In this document: positions 8,172-17,340 of the stretch, one piece after another | How positions within the stretch are numbered: position 1 is the first letter of the stretch | Layout: each line of letters opens with the position of its first letter | DNA from: F23-D06 sp963603365 | GTDB lineage: Bacteria > Bacteroidota > Bacteroidia > Bacteroidales > WCHB1-69 | Length of the DNA: 64,000 nucleotides | Direction: 5' to 3' | Assembly: GCA_963603365.1 (NCBI GenBank) | Contig: CAVCMI010000003.1 | Location: forward strand, 65,612-129,611 | Made by a program: the position numbers and the translations under genes | Notes under the pieces: generated by a model | Seen by the model: the letters and a program-made list of their open reading frames with translations, nothing else | The model's database searches: none | Told to the model about the DNA's origin: nothing

Positions 8172-9071
8172 TTATTGGTAATAGATGATTTGTCGTTTTC
8201 TTACTGATGTGATCCGGTTGTCCTGCGCAACGATTTCTTGCTGCCAGTTCAGATGGTTGTCGTAGCCGGCGAACAGCCGGGTCTCTTTTACTTTGTGCAT
8301 CTTGTTTTCATAGATGGTTTTGAGGAGTTTCCCTTCCTGGCTGTATGCATTGTAGGTGTATTCGATCATTTGGTTGCCGGATTTATAGACGCATCTGTTC
8401 ACCTCGTCGCCGTAATTGTCGTACTCGATCTTCACGGTCTTGAACACACTTCCGTTGGGTTCGTGTTCGGTGATTTTGCACACCTGCCCGTTTTCGTTGT
8501 ACTTGTAGGTGGTGTGCAGGCTGTAGTCGCCGAGCGACTGGGTGCTTCCGGTAATGTTGCCGGCGCCGTCGGTGCTGTAAGCGAAGGCGATGGCTATGCT
8601 GTCGCTGCTGCCTTTGAATACCTGCTCGCCGACCAAGAAGCGGTTTCTGTCGTACAGGTATTTCCCTCGCGCGGACAGAACGCCGGCGGAGTCATACTCT
8701 TCCCATTCCGTGGCCTTTGCATTGTCGTCATAGCGGCAAACGCGACGCAGAATGGTGTCTTGCGCGGACTTGAGTTTGATGTAGTCCAGCAGGAAACCGT
8801 CTGAAGTGTAGCGTTGCACCGAAGAGAGGCTGGCTGTCCTGCCGTGGAGCAGTTCATCGAGACGGCTGGTGTCTGAAAGGGGGATGGAATCTCCTGTCAG
8901 ATAGTAGGTGTCGGTTCTGATGAGTTTGACTGTCCCGAAGATGTGGTTGCGTTGCAGGTGGTTCTTTTGTATGTCAGGCGTGATGACAATCGGCTGTGGT
9001 TTCTTGCGGCAGCCAATTGTCATAGTCATAGCCATTGCGCAAAGGATGAACAACAGTGTTCTGTTATGCAT
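8172..9071 (-). CDS. Lipoprotein with YD/RHS-like repeats, unknown function
   Basis: The 299-residue protein has a lipoprotein signal peptide (hydrophobic FILCAMAMTMTIGC, with the lipidated cysteine at residue 21). The rest is a run of beta-strand repeats of the Y-D/N-x-G type (for example YDRNRFLVGEQVF, YKYNENGQVCKITEHE, IEYDNYGDEVNRCVY). This resembles the YD-repeat/RHS-like beta-sheet proteins common in Bacteroidota envelopes. It is likely anchored in the outer or inner membrane. Partner and ligand are unknown. It lies 21 bases downstream of the urocanate hydratase gene and 3 bases upstream of the DUF5606 gene. Confidence 0.65.
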   Translation of the reverse strand: MHNRTLLFILCAMAMTMTIGCRKKPQPIVITPDIQKNHLQRNHIFGTVKLIRTDTYYLTGDSIPLSDTSRLDELLHGRTASLSSVQRYTSDGFLLDYIKLKSAQDTILRRVCRYDDNAKATEWEEYDSAGVLSARGKYLYDRNRFLVGEQVFKGSSDSIAIAFAYSTDGAGNITGSTQSLGDYSLHTTYKYNENGQVCKITEHEPNGSVFKTVKIEYDNYGDEVNRCVYKSGNQMIEYTYNAYSQEGKLLKTIYENKMHKVKETRLFAGYDNHLNWQQEIVAQDNRITSVRKRQIIYYQ

Positions 9072-9092
9072 TGTCCAGGAAGCGTGTTCCGG

Positions 9093-11090
9093 TTAGAATG
9101 ATTCCTCTATCAGTTTGTCGTCCGCCAAATTAGGCAGCGTCACGTGAAGTTCAGGGTTGTTGGCCATAGCGCGTTTGATGGCGAACAGTGCGCCTTCGTT
9201 GCGGGCCCATGCGCGTCTGCTGATGCCGTTGTTGACATCCCAGAACAGCATGTCGCGCAGCCTGCGGTCGCTGTCTTCGCTGCCGTCGAGAACCATGCCG
9301 AAGCCGCCGTTGATGACTTCGCCCCAACCTACGCCGCCGCCGTTGTGGATAGACACCCACGTGGCGCCGCGGAAACCGTCGCCGATGACGTTCTGCACGG
9401 CCATGTCGGCACAGAAGCGCGACCCGTCATAGATGTTCGAGGTCTCACGGAACGGAGAGTCCGTGCCGGACACGTCGTGGTGGTCTCTGCCGATGACTAC
9501 GGGCGCACTCAACTTGCCGCTTTTCACCGCTTCGTTGAATGCGGCTGCAATCTTGGTCCTGCCTTCTGCGTCGGCATACAGAATGCGTGCCTGCGAACCA
9601 ACGACAAGGTGGTTGGCATTGGCGCCGCGGATCCAGGTGACGTTGTCTTTCATCTGCTGCGAGATTTCGGCTGGTGCGGTGGCGCTGATCTCGTTCAGCA
9701 CGTCCATGGCAATGTGGTCGGTGAGGTGCAAGTCTTCGGGCTTGCCCGAGGTGCAGACCCAACGGAAAGGCCCGAAGCCGTAGTCGAAACACATCGGACC
9801 CATGATGTCTTGAACGTAAGAAGGGTATCTGAAGGTGCCGTCCTCGTTTGTGATGTCAGCCCCGGCGCGGGACGACTGAAGCAGGAAAGCATTGCCGTAG
9901 TCGAAGAAGTACATGCCCTTGGAGGTAAGCCGGTTGATGGCGCTGACTTGACGGCGGAGCGATGCCTCAACGGCTTTCTTGAAGTCGTCCGGTTTTTCAG
10001 ACATCATCACGTTGGCATCCTCAAACGAGATGCCGGCAGGATAGTAGCCGCCAGCCCAAGGGTTGTGCAGTGAGGTCTGGTCGCTGCCCAGGTCGACATG
10101 GATGTCATGGTCGGCACAATACTCCCAAAGGTCCACAACATTGCCCTGGTAGGCAAAGGAACGCGCGGCTTTCTGTGCAATGGCCTTGTTGACTTCGGCG
10201 AACAGTTCGTCAAGGTTGCCGTGCACTTCGTCCACCCATCCTTGGTCATAACGTTTCTGGGTCGCGGCCGGGTTGATTTCTGCGGTAATGGATACCACAC
10301 CGGCGATGTTGCCGGCTTTGGGCTGGGCTCCTGACATGCCGCCGAGACCGGCCGTCACGAACAGTTTGCCGCCGATCTCACCGCCAATCTTGCGGGCTGC
10401 GTTCAGCACCGTGATGGTCGTGCCGTGCACGATGCCCTGCGGCCCGATGTACATGTATGAGCCGGCTGTCATCTGCCCGTACTGCGAAACGCCTAACGCA
10501 TTCATCCTCTCCCAGTCGTCTGGCTTGGAGTAGTTGGGGATGACCATGCCGTTGGTGACGACAACGCGCGGCGCGTCTTTGTGCGACGGGAACAGCCCGA
10601 GCGGATGCCCCGAATACATCACAAGCGTCTGCGTGTCGGTCATCTCTGACAAATATTTCATGACAAGGCGGTATTGTGCCCAGTTCTGGAATACAGCCCC
10701 GTTGCCGCCGTAAGTGATCAGCTCGTGCGGATGCTGCGCCACGGCCGGGTCAAGGTTGTTCTGAATCATCAGCATGATGGCGGCAGCCTGCTTGCTGCGG
10801 GCCGGATAGTTCTCGATAGGACGCGCATACATCTCGTAGTCGGGACGGTAACGGTACATGTAAATGCGGCCGTAGTCGTGCAGCTCTTTCGCAAATTCCG
10901 GCGCAAGCAGGGCATGCAGCGACGGGTCAAAGTAACGGAGCGCGTTGCGCAAGGCCAATTGTTTCTCCTTTTTCGTCAGGATGTCCTTGCGCTTGGGAGC
11001 ATGGCTGACGTTTGAATCATAAGGCTTTGCCTTCGGTAATGTATTGGGTATGCCTTGCTTGAGATCTTCTTGGAATTCTTGAAGTGTCAT
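9093..11090 (-). CDS. hutU: Urocanate hydratase
   Basis: This enzyme hydrates urocanate to imidazolonepropionate, the second step of histidine degradation, using tightly bound NAD+. The 665-residue protein shows the family features: ITYGGNGAVFQNWAQYRLV near residues 120-140, a glycine-rich NAD-binding stretch (AGLGGMSGAQPKAG), GSDQTSLHNPWAGGYYPAG in the middle and NGGGVGWGEVINGGFGMVLDG near the C-terminus. The length fits the longer Bacteroidota form. The other hut genes (hutH, hutI, ftcD/hutF) are not next to it. The downstream genes are unrelated, so the pathway genes must be elsewhere or absent. A -7 box at 11120-11127 drives it. Confidence 0.95.
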   Translation of the reverse strand: MTLQEFQEDLKQGIPNTLPKAKPYDSNVSHAPKRKDILTKKEKQLALRNALRYFDPSLHALLAPEFAKELHDYGRIYMYRYRPDYEMYARPIENYPARSKQAAAIMLMIQNNLDPAVAQHPHELITYGGNGAVFQNWAQYRLVMKYLSEMTDTQTLVMYSGHPLGLFPSHKDAPRVVVTNGMVIPNYSKPDDWERMNALGVSQYGQMTAGSYMYIGPQGIVHGTTITVLNAARKIGGEIGGKLFVTAGLGGMSGAQPKAGNIAGVVSITAEINPAATQKRYDQGWVDEVHGNLDELFAEVNKAIAQKAARSFAYQGNVVDLWEYCADHDIHVDLGSDQTSLHNPWAGGYYPAGISFEDANVMMSEKPDDFKKAVEASLRRQVSAINRLTSKGMYFFDYGNAFLLQSSRAGADITNEDGTFRYPSYVQDIMGPMCFDYGFGPFRWVCTSGKPEDLHLTDHIAMDVLNEISATAPAEISQQMKDNVTWIRGANANHLVVGSQARILYADAEGRTKIAAAFNEAVKSGKLSAPVVIGRDHHDVSGTDSPFRETSNIYDGSRFCADMAVQNVIGDGFRGATWVSIHNGGGVGWGEVINGGFGMVLDGSEDSDRRLRDMLFWDVNNGISRRAWARNEGALFAIKRAMANNPELHVTLPNLADDKLIEESF

Positions 11091-11119
11091 ATCTGTGTCT
11101 TATTTGATTTAACAGGGCG

Positions 11120-11127
11120 CAAAGATA
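11120..11127 (-). promoter_or_regulatory. Bacteroidota -7 box (TATCTTTG) for hutU
   Basis: TATCTTTG on the minus strand lies about 30 bases upstream of the hutU start. It is back to back with the box at 11159-11166, giving a divergent promoter pair in a short AT-rich gap. Confidence 0.7.
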
Positions 11128-11158
11128 TAAAAAATGAGCAAAAGAGGAATTATTTTTA

Positions 11159-11166
11159 TATCTTTG
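11159..11166 (+). promoter_or_regulatory. Bacteroidota -7 box (TATCTTTG) for the DUF4878-like lipoprotein
   Basis: TATCTTTG places transcription start near 11173. This rules out upstream start codons for the following gene and supports ATG 11196. Confidence 0.7.
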
Positions 11167-11195
11167 CCGCCTTATTGAGATTTATGATACAAGTT

Positions 11196-11591
11196 ATGAA
11201 AAGATTAGGTTTCGCCTTCCTCGTCGCTGCGACGGCAGTCGCCCTGCACTCATGCAAGTCAGAAAACGTCTATTCTTCCCCGGAAAAAGTCTCACAGGCT
11301 TTCGTCACGGCATTCCTGACCGCCGACTTTGACAATATGTACAAATTAACGGTGAAGAACAATGCGGTGCTGATCACGAACTTGCAGAAGTTTATGAAGC
11401 AGCACCCCGACAAGCTGGAGCAGATGCACGGCGCAGAGGTAATGGTCGACGATCCGATAAAGTGTACCTTTGTGAATGACTCTTTGGCCGTGTGCGACTG
11501 CAGCTATACGCGCGGCGGCACAAAAAGCAAGATGGAGCTCCGCGTGAAGAAGAAAGAAGACAAGTGGCTGGTGGACATATCAGACGAATAA
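11196..11591 (+). CDS. Small lipoprotein, DUF4878-like
   Basis: The 131-residue protein begins at ATG 11196. The frame is open further upstream, but the promoter box at 11159-11166 lies inside that extension. The N-terminus MKRLGFAFLVAATAVALHSC is a clear lipoprotein signal with the lipidated cysteine at residue 20. The mature part (SPEKVSQAFVTAFLTADFDNMYKLT) fits the NTF2-like DUF4878 fold, in which a helix of the type 'P-x-x-V-x-x-F-x-x-A' opens a curved beta-sheet. Function is unknown. It precedes tyrS by 48 bases on the same strand. Confidence 0.75.
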   Translation: MKRLGFAFLVAATAVALHSCKSENVYSSPEKVSQAFVTAFLTADFDNMYKLTVKNNAVLITNLQKFMKQHPDKLEQMHGAEVMVDDPIKCTFVNDSLAVCDCSYTRGGTKSKMELRVKKKEDKWLVDISDE

Positions 11592-11639
11592 CGTTACTTA
11601 CTTATTGTTTCATAATTAAAATCAACCTATTTTAAGACG

Positions 11640-12929
11640 ATGAATTTTGTTGAAGAACTGAGATGGCGAGGCATGCTGCATAACATTATGCCCGGGACAG
11701 AAGAGCTGCTGAACAAGGAAACATGCACGGCGTATCTGGGCATCGACCCTACGGCAGATTCCCTGCATATAGGTCATCTTGTCGGCATCATGATGCTTTC
11801 GCACTTTCAGCGTTGCGGCCATCGCCCTATCGCTCTGCTCGGCGGGGCAACCGGCATGATCGGAGACCCCTCCGGAAAGTCGCAGGAACGCAATCTCCTT
11901 GACGAGGAGACACTCCGCCATAATCAGGAATGCATCAAGAAACAGCTTTCCAAATTCCTGACTTTCGACACGGACGGGCCTGACGGCGCACTGCTGGTCA
12001 ACAACTACGACTGGATGAGCAAGTTCTCGTTCCTCGATTTTATACGGGATGTCGGCAAACATATAACCGTCAATTATATGATGGCTAAGGATTCAGTCAA
12101 GAAACGCTTCAGCGGCGAGGGCGACGGGATGTCGTTCACGGAGTTCTCCTATCAACTGGTACAGGGCTACGACTTCTATTTCCTCAACCAGAACTATAAC
12201 TGCAAGCTGCAGATGGGCGGCTCCGACCAATGGGGCAACATCACGACGGGCGCGGAGCTTATACGCCGCAAGGCAAACGGCGAGGCCTATGCGCTTACTT
12301 GTCCCCTGATCACAAAGGCAGACGGCGGCAAGTTCGGAAAGACGGAGAAAGGCAACATCTGGCTGGATTCCGAACGCACTTCACCGTATGCTTTCTACCA
12401 GTTCTGGCTCAATTGCTCTGACGAGGACAGCAAGCGCTATGTCCGCATTTTTACCCACTTTACCCGCGAAGAGATAGAAGCCCTTGAAAAAGAACAAGAA
12501 TCCGCCCCTCATTTGCGTGTCTTGCAGAAAGCATTGGCAAAAGACCTTACCGTCCGCGTTCATTCCGAGAAGGATTACGAGGCAGCGGTCAATGCTTCCG
12601 AAATCCTGTTCGGGAAAGGCACGGCCGAAAGCCTGGCAGCCCTTTCTGAAAAGATGTTCCTCTCCGTCTTTGAGGGCGTCCCCCAATTCGAGGTGTCCGC
12701 ATCGGCACTTGAGGACGGATGTGGCATCGTGGACTTTCTGGCAGAACATACCCGCATCTTCGCCTCCAAAGGAGAAGCACGCAGAATGTTGAAAGACAAC
12801 GGCGTGTCAATCAACAAGAATAAGGTTGGTGATGATTATGCCGTCACTTCCGACTGCCTGCTCAACGGACGCTATGTGTTGGTGCAGAAAGGAAAGAAGA
12901 ACTATTTTATCGTGAAGATCAACCAATAA
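11640..12929 (+). CDS. tyrS: Tyrosyl-tRNA synthetase
   Basis: This class I synthetase charges tRNA-Tyr. The 429-residue protein shows the ATP site DSLHIGHLVGIM (HIGH motif) near residues 40-50 and tyrosine-pocket residues in YQLVQGYDFYFLNQ and QMGGSDQWGNITTG. The KFGKTEKG loop is the KMSKS equivalent in this subfamily. An S4-like RNA-binding domain ends the protein (EARRMLKDNGVSINKNKV). Length and motif order fit the bacterial TyrS type. The following NfeD-like gene starts 12 bases after the stop, so tyrS may be cotranscribed with the nfeD-floA pair. Confidence 0.97.
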   Translation: MNFVEELRWRGMLHNIMPGTEELLNKETCTAYLGIDPTADSLHIGHLVGIMMLSHFQRCGHRPIALLGGATGMIGDPSGKSQERNLLDEETLRHNQECIKKQLSKFLTFDTDGPDGALLVNNYDWMSKFSFLDFIRDVGKHITVNYMMAKDSVKKRFSGEGDGMSFTEFSYQLVQGYDFYFLNQNYNCKLQMGGSDQWGNITTGAELIRRKANGEAYALTCPLITKADGGKFGKTEKGNIWLDSERTSPYAFYQFWLNCSDEDSKRYVRIFTHFTREEIEALEKEQESAPHLRVLQKALAKDLTVRVHSEKDYEAAVNASEILFGKGTAESLAALSEKMFLSVFEGVPQFEVSASALEDGCGIVDFLAEHTRIFASKGEARRMLKDNGVSINKNKVGDDYAVTSDCLLNGRYVLVQKGKKNYFIVKINQ

Positions 12930-12941
12930 GGAAAAAGTACG

Positions 12942-13403
12942 ATGGGCTGGGGAAGCATTATTCTTGTTATCATCATCGGCATCGTGCTGATGATTCTCGA
13001 CTTTCTGGTCATCCCGGGAACGGTTGTGGCAATACTCGGAGTGGCGGGGATGGTTTGCGGCGTGGCAATGTCTTTCGTCCTCTACGGCATGACAGCCGGT
13101 TTCCTGACATTGCTGCTGACCGCTATCCTCACGGTGGGCAGTTTCGTGCTTATGATGCGGACGCGCACTTGGCGGAAACTGCAACTCAACACCCAGATTG
13201 ACAGCAAGGTGAACGAGGTGGATGAAACTAAGATTAAGGTCGGCATGACCGGCCGCGCCATCTCACGGCTTGCCCCGATGGGCACCGGCCTGTTTGACGG
13301 CGAAACCGTGGAGGTGTCTTCACAGCAGGATTTCATCGATGTGAATGCCGAAATCGAGATCGTCCGCATAGATGGAGGGAAAATTTTCGTTAAACCTAAA
13401 TAA
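12942..13403 (+). CDS. NfeD-like membrane protein, partner of FloA
   Basis: The 153-residue protein has two to three N-terminal membrane segments (about residues 4-22, 24-45 and 47-70). A C-terminal OB-fold follows (KVGMTGRAISRLAPMGTGLFDGETVEVSS), which is the soluble domain of the short NfeD class. Short NfeD proteins are encoded next to flotillin-like proteins and are thought to act with them in membrane microdomains. Here the floA start lies 6 bases after the stop, which is the expected arrangement. Confidence 0.88.
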   Translation: MGWGSIILVIIIGIVLMILDFLVIPGTVVAILGVAGMVCGVAMSFVLYGMTAGFLTLLLTAILTVGSFVLMMRTRTWRKLQLNTQIDSKVNEVDETKIKVGMTGRAISRLAPMGTGLFDGETVEVSSQQDFIDVNAEIEIVRIDGGKIFVKPK

Positions 13404-13409
13404 ATTATT

Positions 13410-14402
13410 ATGACACAGACTATTTTATTGATCGTAGGCATACTGGTACTCGTCATCGTGTTCTTCTGGATGGTGCCGTTGCGCCTGTGGTTCATTGCAA
13501 TCCTCAATGGCGTGCACGTCTCATTGGTCCAACTTATCTTGATGCGCTGGCGTCGTGTACCGCCCGATATGATTGTCAATGCAATGATTACGGCTACGAA
13601 AGCCGGCATACCCTTGAACCGCGACCAGCTTGAAGCGCATTTTCTGGCCGGCGGTCACGTAAAACCCGTGGTCAACGCCCTCATTTCTGCCGACAAGGCC
13701 AACATTTCCCTTGACTTCAAGGCGGCCACGGCCATTGACTTGGCGGGTCGTAATGTGCTTGAAGCCATTCAGACCTCGGTCAACCCGAAAGTCATTGACA
13801 CGCCGCCCGTGGCAGCCGTGGCTAAAGACGGCATTCAGTTGATTGCCAAGGCAAGGGTTACGGTCCGCACAAATATCCGCCAATTGGTCGGAGGTGCCGG
13901 CGAGGAGACGATTATCGCCCGCGTGGGCGAAGGCATCGTTACGGCTATCGGGTCTGCCGAAACCCACAAGATGGTGCTCGAGAACCCCGACTCTATCTCT
14001 AAACTGGTGCTCTCCAAAGGGCTCGACTCCGGCACGGCTTTCGAGATCCTCTCCATCGACATTGCAGATGTGGATGTAGGAAAGAATATCGGCGCCATTC
14101 TCCAAATGGATCAGGCCAACGCAGACAAGAACATTGCTCAGGCCAAGGCGGAGGAACGCCGCGCTATGGCTGTGGCACTTGAACAGGAGATGAAAGCCAA
14201 AGCCCAAGAGGCACGTGCCAAGGTCATTCTCGCCGAAGCAGAAGTGCCGCTCGCGCTGGCAGACGCTTTCAGAAACGGCAACCTGGGCGTGATGGATTAT
14301 TACAAACTTGAGAATATTAAGGCGGATACCCAAATGCGAGAAGGCATCAGCAAGGTGGGATCCGGATCCTCCACAACGAAGTCGTTGGGCAACAATAAGT
14401 AA
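13410..14402 (+). CDS. floA: Flotillin-like protein FloA (UPF0365)
   Basis: The 330-residue SPFH-family membrane scaffold organises functional membrane microdomains. It has a hydrophobic hairpin anchor at residues 3-25, an SPFH/band-7 core containing ARVTVRTNIRQLVGGAGEETIIARVGEGIV, and a long alanine/glutamate-rich coiled coil (about residues 235-290: QANADKNIAQAKAEERRAMA...). These features and the length are those of the FloA family. It forms an obvious two-gene unit with the NfeD-like gene. A strong hairpin at 14432-14468 ends the transcript. Confidence 0.95.
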   Translation: MTQTILLIVGILVLVIVFFWMVPLRLWFIAILNGVHVSLVQLILMRWRRVPPDMIVNAMITATKAGIPLNRDQLEAHFLAGGHVKPVVNALISADKANISLDFKAATAIDLAGRNVLEAIQTSVNPKVIDTPPVAAVAKDGIQLIAKARVTVRTNIRQLVGGAGEETIIARVGEGIVTAIGSAETHKMVLENPDSISKLVLSKGLDSGTAFEILSIDIADVDVGKNIGAILQMDQANADKNIAQAKAEERRAMAVALEQEMKAKAQEARAKVILAEAEVPLALADAFRNGNLGVMDYYKLENIKADTQMREGISKVGSGSSTTKSLGNNK

Positions 14403-14431
14403 CTGCCTTTGAGGGATGCCTTGGACAGTCA

Positions 14432-14468
14432 AAGGGGCGGAGTTCTCTGATGTGGAACTCCGCCCCTT
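14432..14468. terminator. Bidirectional terminator between floA and murB
   Basis: A 14-bp perfect GC-rich stem (14432-14445 with 14455-14468) has a 9-base loop and lies between the convergent floA and murB stops. The downstream U-tract is weak, as is common in Bacteroidota. Confidence 0.75.
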
Positions 14469-14497
14469 CCGTATGTGAATGTCTGCCGTGGAATTGT

Positions 14498-15511
14498 TTA
14501 AGGAAGTATGTTCACCTCCGGTTGCAGCGTGATGCCGAACTTGCTGCTTACGTCAGCAATGATCTTTTCGTAAAGCCGGCAGATTTCCTGCGCTGTGGCA
14601 TGCCCATAGTTCACAATCACCAGCGCCTGCAACGGATATACGCCCGCATCGCCTCTTCGGAAGCCTTTCCAACCCGCTTTTTCAATCAATTGCCCGGCTG
14701 ACAGTTTTGTCAAACCGTTGCCGGCAGGGTAGGCGACAAGGTCAGGAATGACGGCGCTGAGTTCTTCTGACTTTTCTGTCTGTACAGTCGGGTTCTTGAA
14801 GAAGCTGCCGGCGCACCCTACGGTCTGCAAGTCCGGCAGCTTGCTCTCTCTGATGTGACGGATACACTCGTGGATGCTGCGCAACGATGGTCTGGCGCGC
14901 CGTTTTTCGAGTTCCTGGGCAAGTGCCTTGTAGGTAATCGTGTAGCGCTCCTCTTTGGAAAGCCGGAACCAGACATGCGTGATGAGGCATCTGCCTTGCA
15001 GTTGGCGCTTGAAGATAGAATCGCGGTATCCGAATTGGCACTCAATGTTGCTGAAAGAGAACGGCTTGCCAGTGCCGGTGTCCCATCCGTCCACTTGTAT
15101 GATGCAGTCTTTGACCTCGATGCCGTAAGCTCCGATGTTCTGCACGGGCGCACTTCCCGCCAGACCGGGGATGCCCACAAGGTTTTCGATCCCGTACAGA
15201 CTATGGATAAGACAGTATTCTTGCAGTATGCTCCACTCTTCGCCGGCTGCCACGCGCAAGGTCTGCTGCCGGCTGTCATCTTCCATCAGCTCTATGCCTT
15301 TGAATGCAGGGTGGATGACAGTGCCAGGATAGTCATTGCGGAACAGTATATTGCTGCCGCCGCCGAGTATGAGGAATGGCGAAGAAAATAAGCCTTGATC
15401 CTGCATCTCTTTTGCTTCGTCTGCCGAGGTCATCCCGACGAAGCGGCTGCACGAGACGTCAAGATGAAAGGTGTTGTGGTTTTTAAGAGAATAATTGTCG
15501 AAAATATGCAT
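14498..15511 (-). CDS. murB: UDP-N-acetylenolpyruvoylglucosamine reductase
   Basis: MurB reduces UDP-GlcNAc-enolpyruvate to UDP-MurNAc with FAD and NADPH in the second committed step of peptidoglycan synthesis. The 337-residue protein is the E. coli-like type I form. It starts NYSLKNHNTFHLDV and has FAD-binding segments LILGGGSNILF and LVGIPGLAGSAPVQNIGAYG, the catalytic arginine region YRDSIF, the proton-donor serine in GCAGSFFKNP and the C-terminal glutamate in LQPEVN. It lies 11 bases downstream of the ketoacyl-synthase partner gene and is last in the leftward run. The other wall gene in the window, murC, is 14 kb away. Confidence 0.97.
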   Translation of the reverse strand: MHIFDNYSLKNHNTFHLDVSCSRFVGMTSADEAKEMQDQGLFSSPFLILGGGSNILFRNDYPGTVIHPAFKGIELMEDDSRQQTLRVAAGEEWSILQEYCLIHSLYGIENLVGIPGLAGSAPVQNIGAYGIEVKDCIIQVDGWDTGTGKPFSFSNIECQFGYRDSIFKRQLQGRCLITHVWFRLSKEERYTITYKALAQELEKRRARPSLRSIHECIRHIRESKLPDLQTVGCAGSFFKNPTVQTEKSEELSAVIPDLVAYPAGNGLTKLSAGQLIEKAGWKGFRRGDAGVYPLQALVIVNYGHATAQEICRLYEKIIADVSSKFGITLQPEVNILP

Positions 15512-15522
15512 AGTGAAGAGGA

Positions 15523-16155
15523 TTACATGTTATTGTATAGGCTTTCGATTTCTGTGGTCAGCGATTCCTCGTCCGTGGGCTTGCCGGTGCGGCAGACATG
15601 CAGCATAAGAATGTCGCAGTTCCCGTTGTCATAGTCAGTCCAGCCGCAGAGCATATCTTCCGTTTCGGGGTTGGTTCTGAAAGTAGCCTCGACAATGCGG
15701 GTGAGCCGTTGAGCCGAGAACGAGGGGAATACAAAAAACGAACTTTCGCCGCCGATTCTGTGCCGGATGGCAATCTCGCCGGTAACGATGTTTGCGAGCG
15801 TATAGACGAATATGGAGGGGCGCGGATAGTAGTTGTCCGCGTTTTGTATGGTTGTCTGGTAACGGCGGTCGTCGTCCAGCGACGAAGCGCGGTTCATCAG
15901 CACGACAGCCCTTTTGTCGTTTACTTCGTGCGGAAGAGTCTCTTTGCCCAATAGCAGTTCGGCAGCAAGGAATCCTGCCTTGCAAAGGTTGTCCATCTTG
16001 AAAAATGCGGGGTATTGGATGCCGGCAGCGCGGTAGATTTCAGATGGCCAGTCTGCCGCCGTTCCGTTTCGGGATATGAGTGTAAGGTTGTCCAGATTAA
16101 CCGTGTCGTTAGTGATGCGGCACCAGGAGCGGATGCCAAAGGAACAGTGGGTCAT
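15523..16155 (-). CDS. Ketoacyl-synthase-like partner protein of aryl-polyene/flexirubin type
   Basis: The 210-residue protein resembles the short 'ketoacyl-synt_2' proteins that accompany ketoacyl synthases in aryl-polyene and flexirubin gene clusters. It opens with CSFGIRSWCRI and has YPRPSIFVYTLANIVTGEIAI at about residues 120-140. I chose ATG 16155 because the open frame upstream overlaps the 3' end of the synthase gene and is a shadow there. This start lies 4 bases after the upstream stop. No active-site cysteine is present, so it is probably a chain-length or scaffold partner rather than a catalyst. That role is inferred from family context. Confidence 0.65.
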   Translation of the reverse strand: MTHCSFGIRSWCRITNDTVNLDNLTLISRNGTAADWPSEIYRAAGIQYPAFFKMDNLCKAGFLAAELLLGKETLPHEVNDKRAVVLMNRASSLDDDRRYQTTIQNADNYYPRPSIFVYTLANIVTGEIAIRHRIGGESSFFVFPSFSAQRLTRIVEATFRTNPETEDMLCGWTDYDNGNCDILMLHVCRTGKPTDEESLTTEIESLYNNM

Positions 16156-16159
16156 AATG

Positions 16160-17317
16160 CTATGGATTGTTGACGGTGAAAAGCAGGGCGGCATTGCTCC
16201 CGCCGAAGCCAGAGATGAGTTTGATGAAGGAGTCGCCAGATGCCGGCGCGTTTTGCCTCGGGATGTTGAGCGGATGGACAGTGCCGGGCACGTCGGTGCC
16301 GAGGCTCTTGAGCACACAGTGCTGCTGCAGGGCGGCGGCAGAGATGAGGACTTCCAGGATGCCGGCAGCCCCGAGGGTGTGCCCGAAATATCCTTTCAGG
16401 CTGTTGACGGGCTTATGCTGCAAGGCGGCACGGTGCACAGCCACAGACTCCATGTCGTCGTTGTAACGTGTGGCGGTGCCGTGCGCGTTGAGGAAGGCGA
16501 TTCTGTCCGTGTCGAAGCCTTGAAGACACTTGGTGACAGAACGAAGCAGCCCCTCTGCCGTCCGTGACGGGCCGGAGATGTGGTTGGCATCGTTGTTGAC
16601 GGCACCGTTCACGACCGAGAGCGCGCCCATGTGACTGCCAGGCGGTCTCGCGTCTGAGTTGCAGGACGTGTAGACGATGGCGGCGGCCGCCTCGCCTAAG
16701 TTAAGCCCGCAACGGTCAGCATCGAAAGGCTTGCACCGCTGCGGCGAGAGCGCCTTGAATGACTGGAAACCAGAGATGATGAATTGCGAGAGCATTTCCG
16801 CCCCGATGACGACGACATATTTGAAGCCGCTGAAAAGCAATGCGTTGCGCGCAGCCAATTGGGCAGCACATCCCGATATGCATGCATTGCTTACCGTGAC
16901 GGGCTGGTTGGGGTTCCCAAAATATTCGGCAATAAGCTGCGCTGAACGCCAAAGATATACGCGCTCCGCCTCGTAGGGGTTGCTGCTCAGAAGGTCAACG
17001 TTTCCTTTGGTGGAGGATAGGACAAAAAGCACGTCTTGACGGCTGGCATCAATGCCCGATTGCCCGATGGCCTGCCGTGCAGCAAGAATGGCGATCTTTT
17101 CCACAGGCGTGTATTGCTTATGAAAACGCCCCCGATGCCCGGCAAAAGCGTCGTCAATGTCGTTCCGGTCGAACAAAGATGCGAAAAACGGTTCCGGAAC
17201 GCCCATCTGGTGTTCGTAGTGGCGCAGGCTGCTCTTGCCCTGCAACACGGCGCGGAAATTCTCTTCTGTGGTCCATGCCAATGGCGTAACGATGCCGTTT
17301 CCGATACTGTAAATCAT
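16160..17317 (-). CDS. Beta-ketoacyl synthase (FabF-like, aryl-polyene/flexirubin type)
   Basis: The 385-residue condensing enzyme has an intact thiolase-fold catalytic triad: cysteine 146 in SNACISG, histidine 279 in NAHGTAT and histidine 313 in KGYFGHTLGAAG. It should catalyse decarboxylative condensation of an acyl primer with malonyl-ACP. Length and divergence from FabF, together with the adjacent short partner, suggest the branch used for aryl-polyene or flexirubin pigments. The acyl carrier proteins, dehydratases, ketoreductase and tyrosine/phenylalanine ammonia-lyase expected in such a cluster are not next to it. A -7 box at 17488-17495 lies about 170 bases upstream, and a 36-codon ORF fills the leader. 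Confidence 0.8.
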   Translation of the reverse strand: MIYSIGNGIVTPLAWTTEENFRAVLQGKSSLRHYEHQMGVPEPFFASLFDRNDIDDAFAGHRGRFHKQYTPVEKIAILAARQAIGQSGIDASRQDVLFVLSSTKGNVDLLSSNPYEAERVYLWRSAQLIAEYFGNPNQPVTVSNACISGCAAQLAARNALLFSGFKYVVVIGAEMLSQFIISGFQSFKALSPQRCKPFDADRCGLNLGEAAAAIVYTSCNSDARPPGSHMGALSVVNGAVNNDANHISGPSRTAEGLLRSVTKCLQGFDTDRIAFLNAHGTATRYNDDMESVAVHRAALQHKPVNSLKGYFGHTLGAAGILEVLISAAALQQHCVLKSLGTDVPGTVHPLNIPRQNAPASGDSFIKLISGFGGSNAALLFTVNNP

Positions 17318-17340
17318 GTTCTGATACTCGAGTTTTTTCC

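Noticed and set aside
13521..14432. A 303-codon open frame on the minus strand over floA
   Set aside because: Antisense shadow of floA, a gene with full family features.
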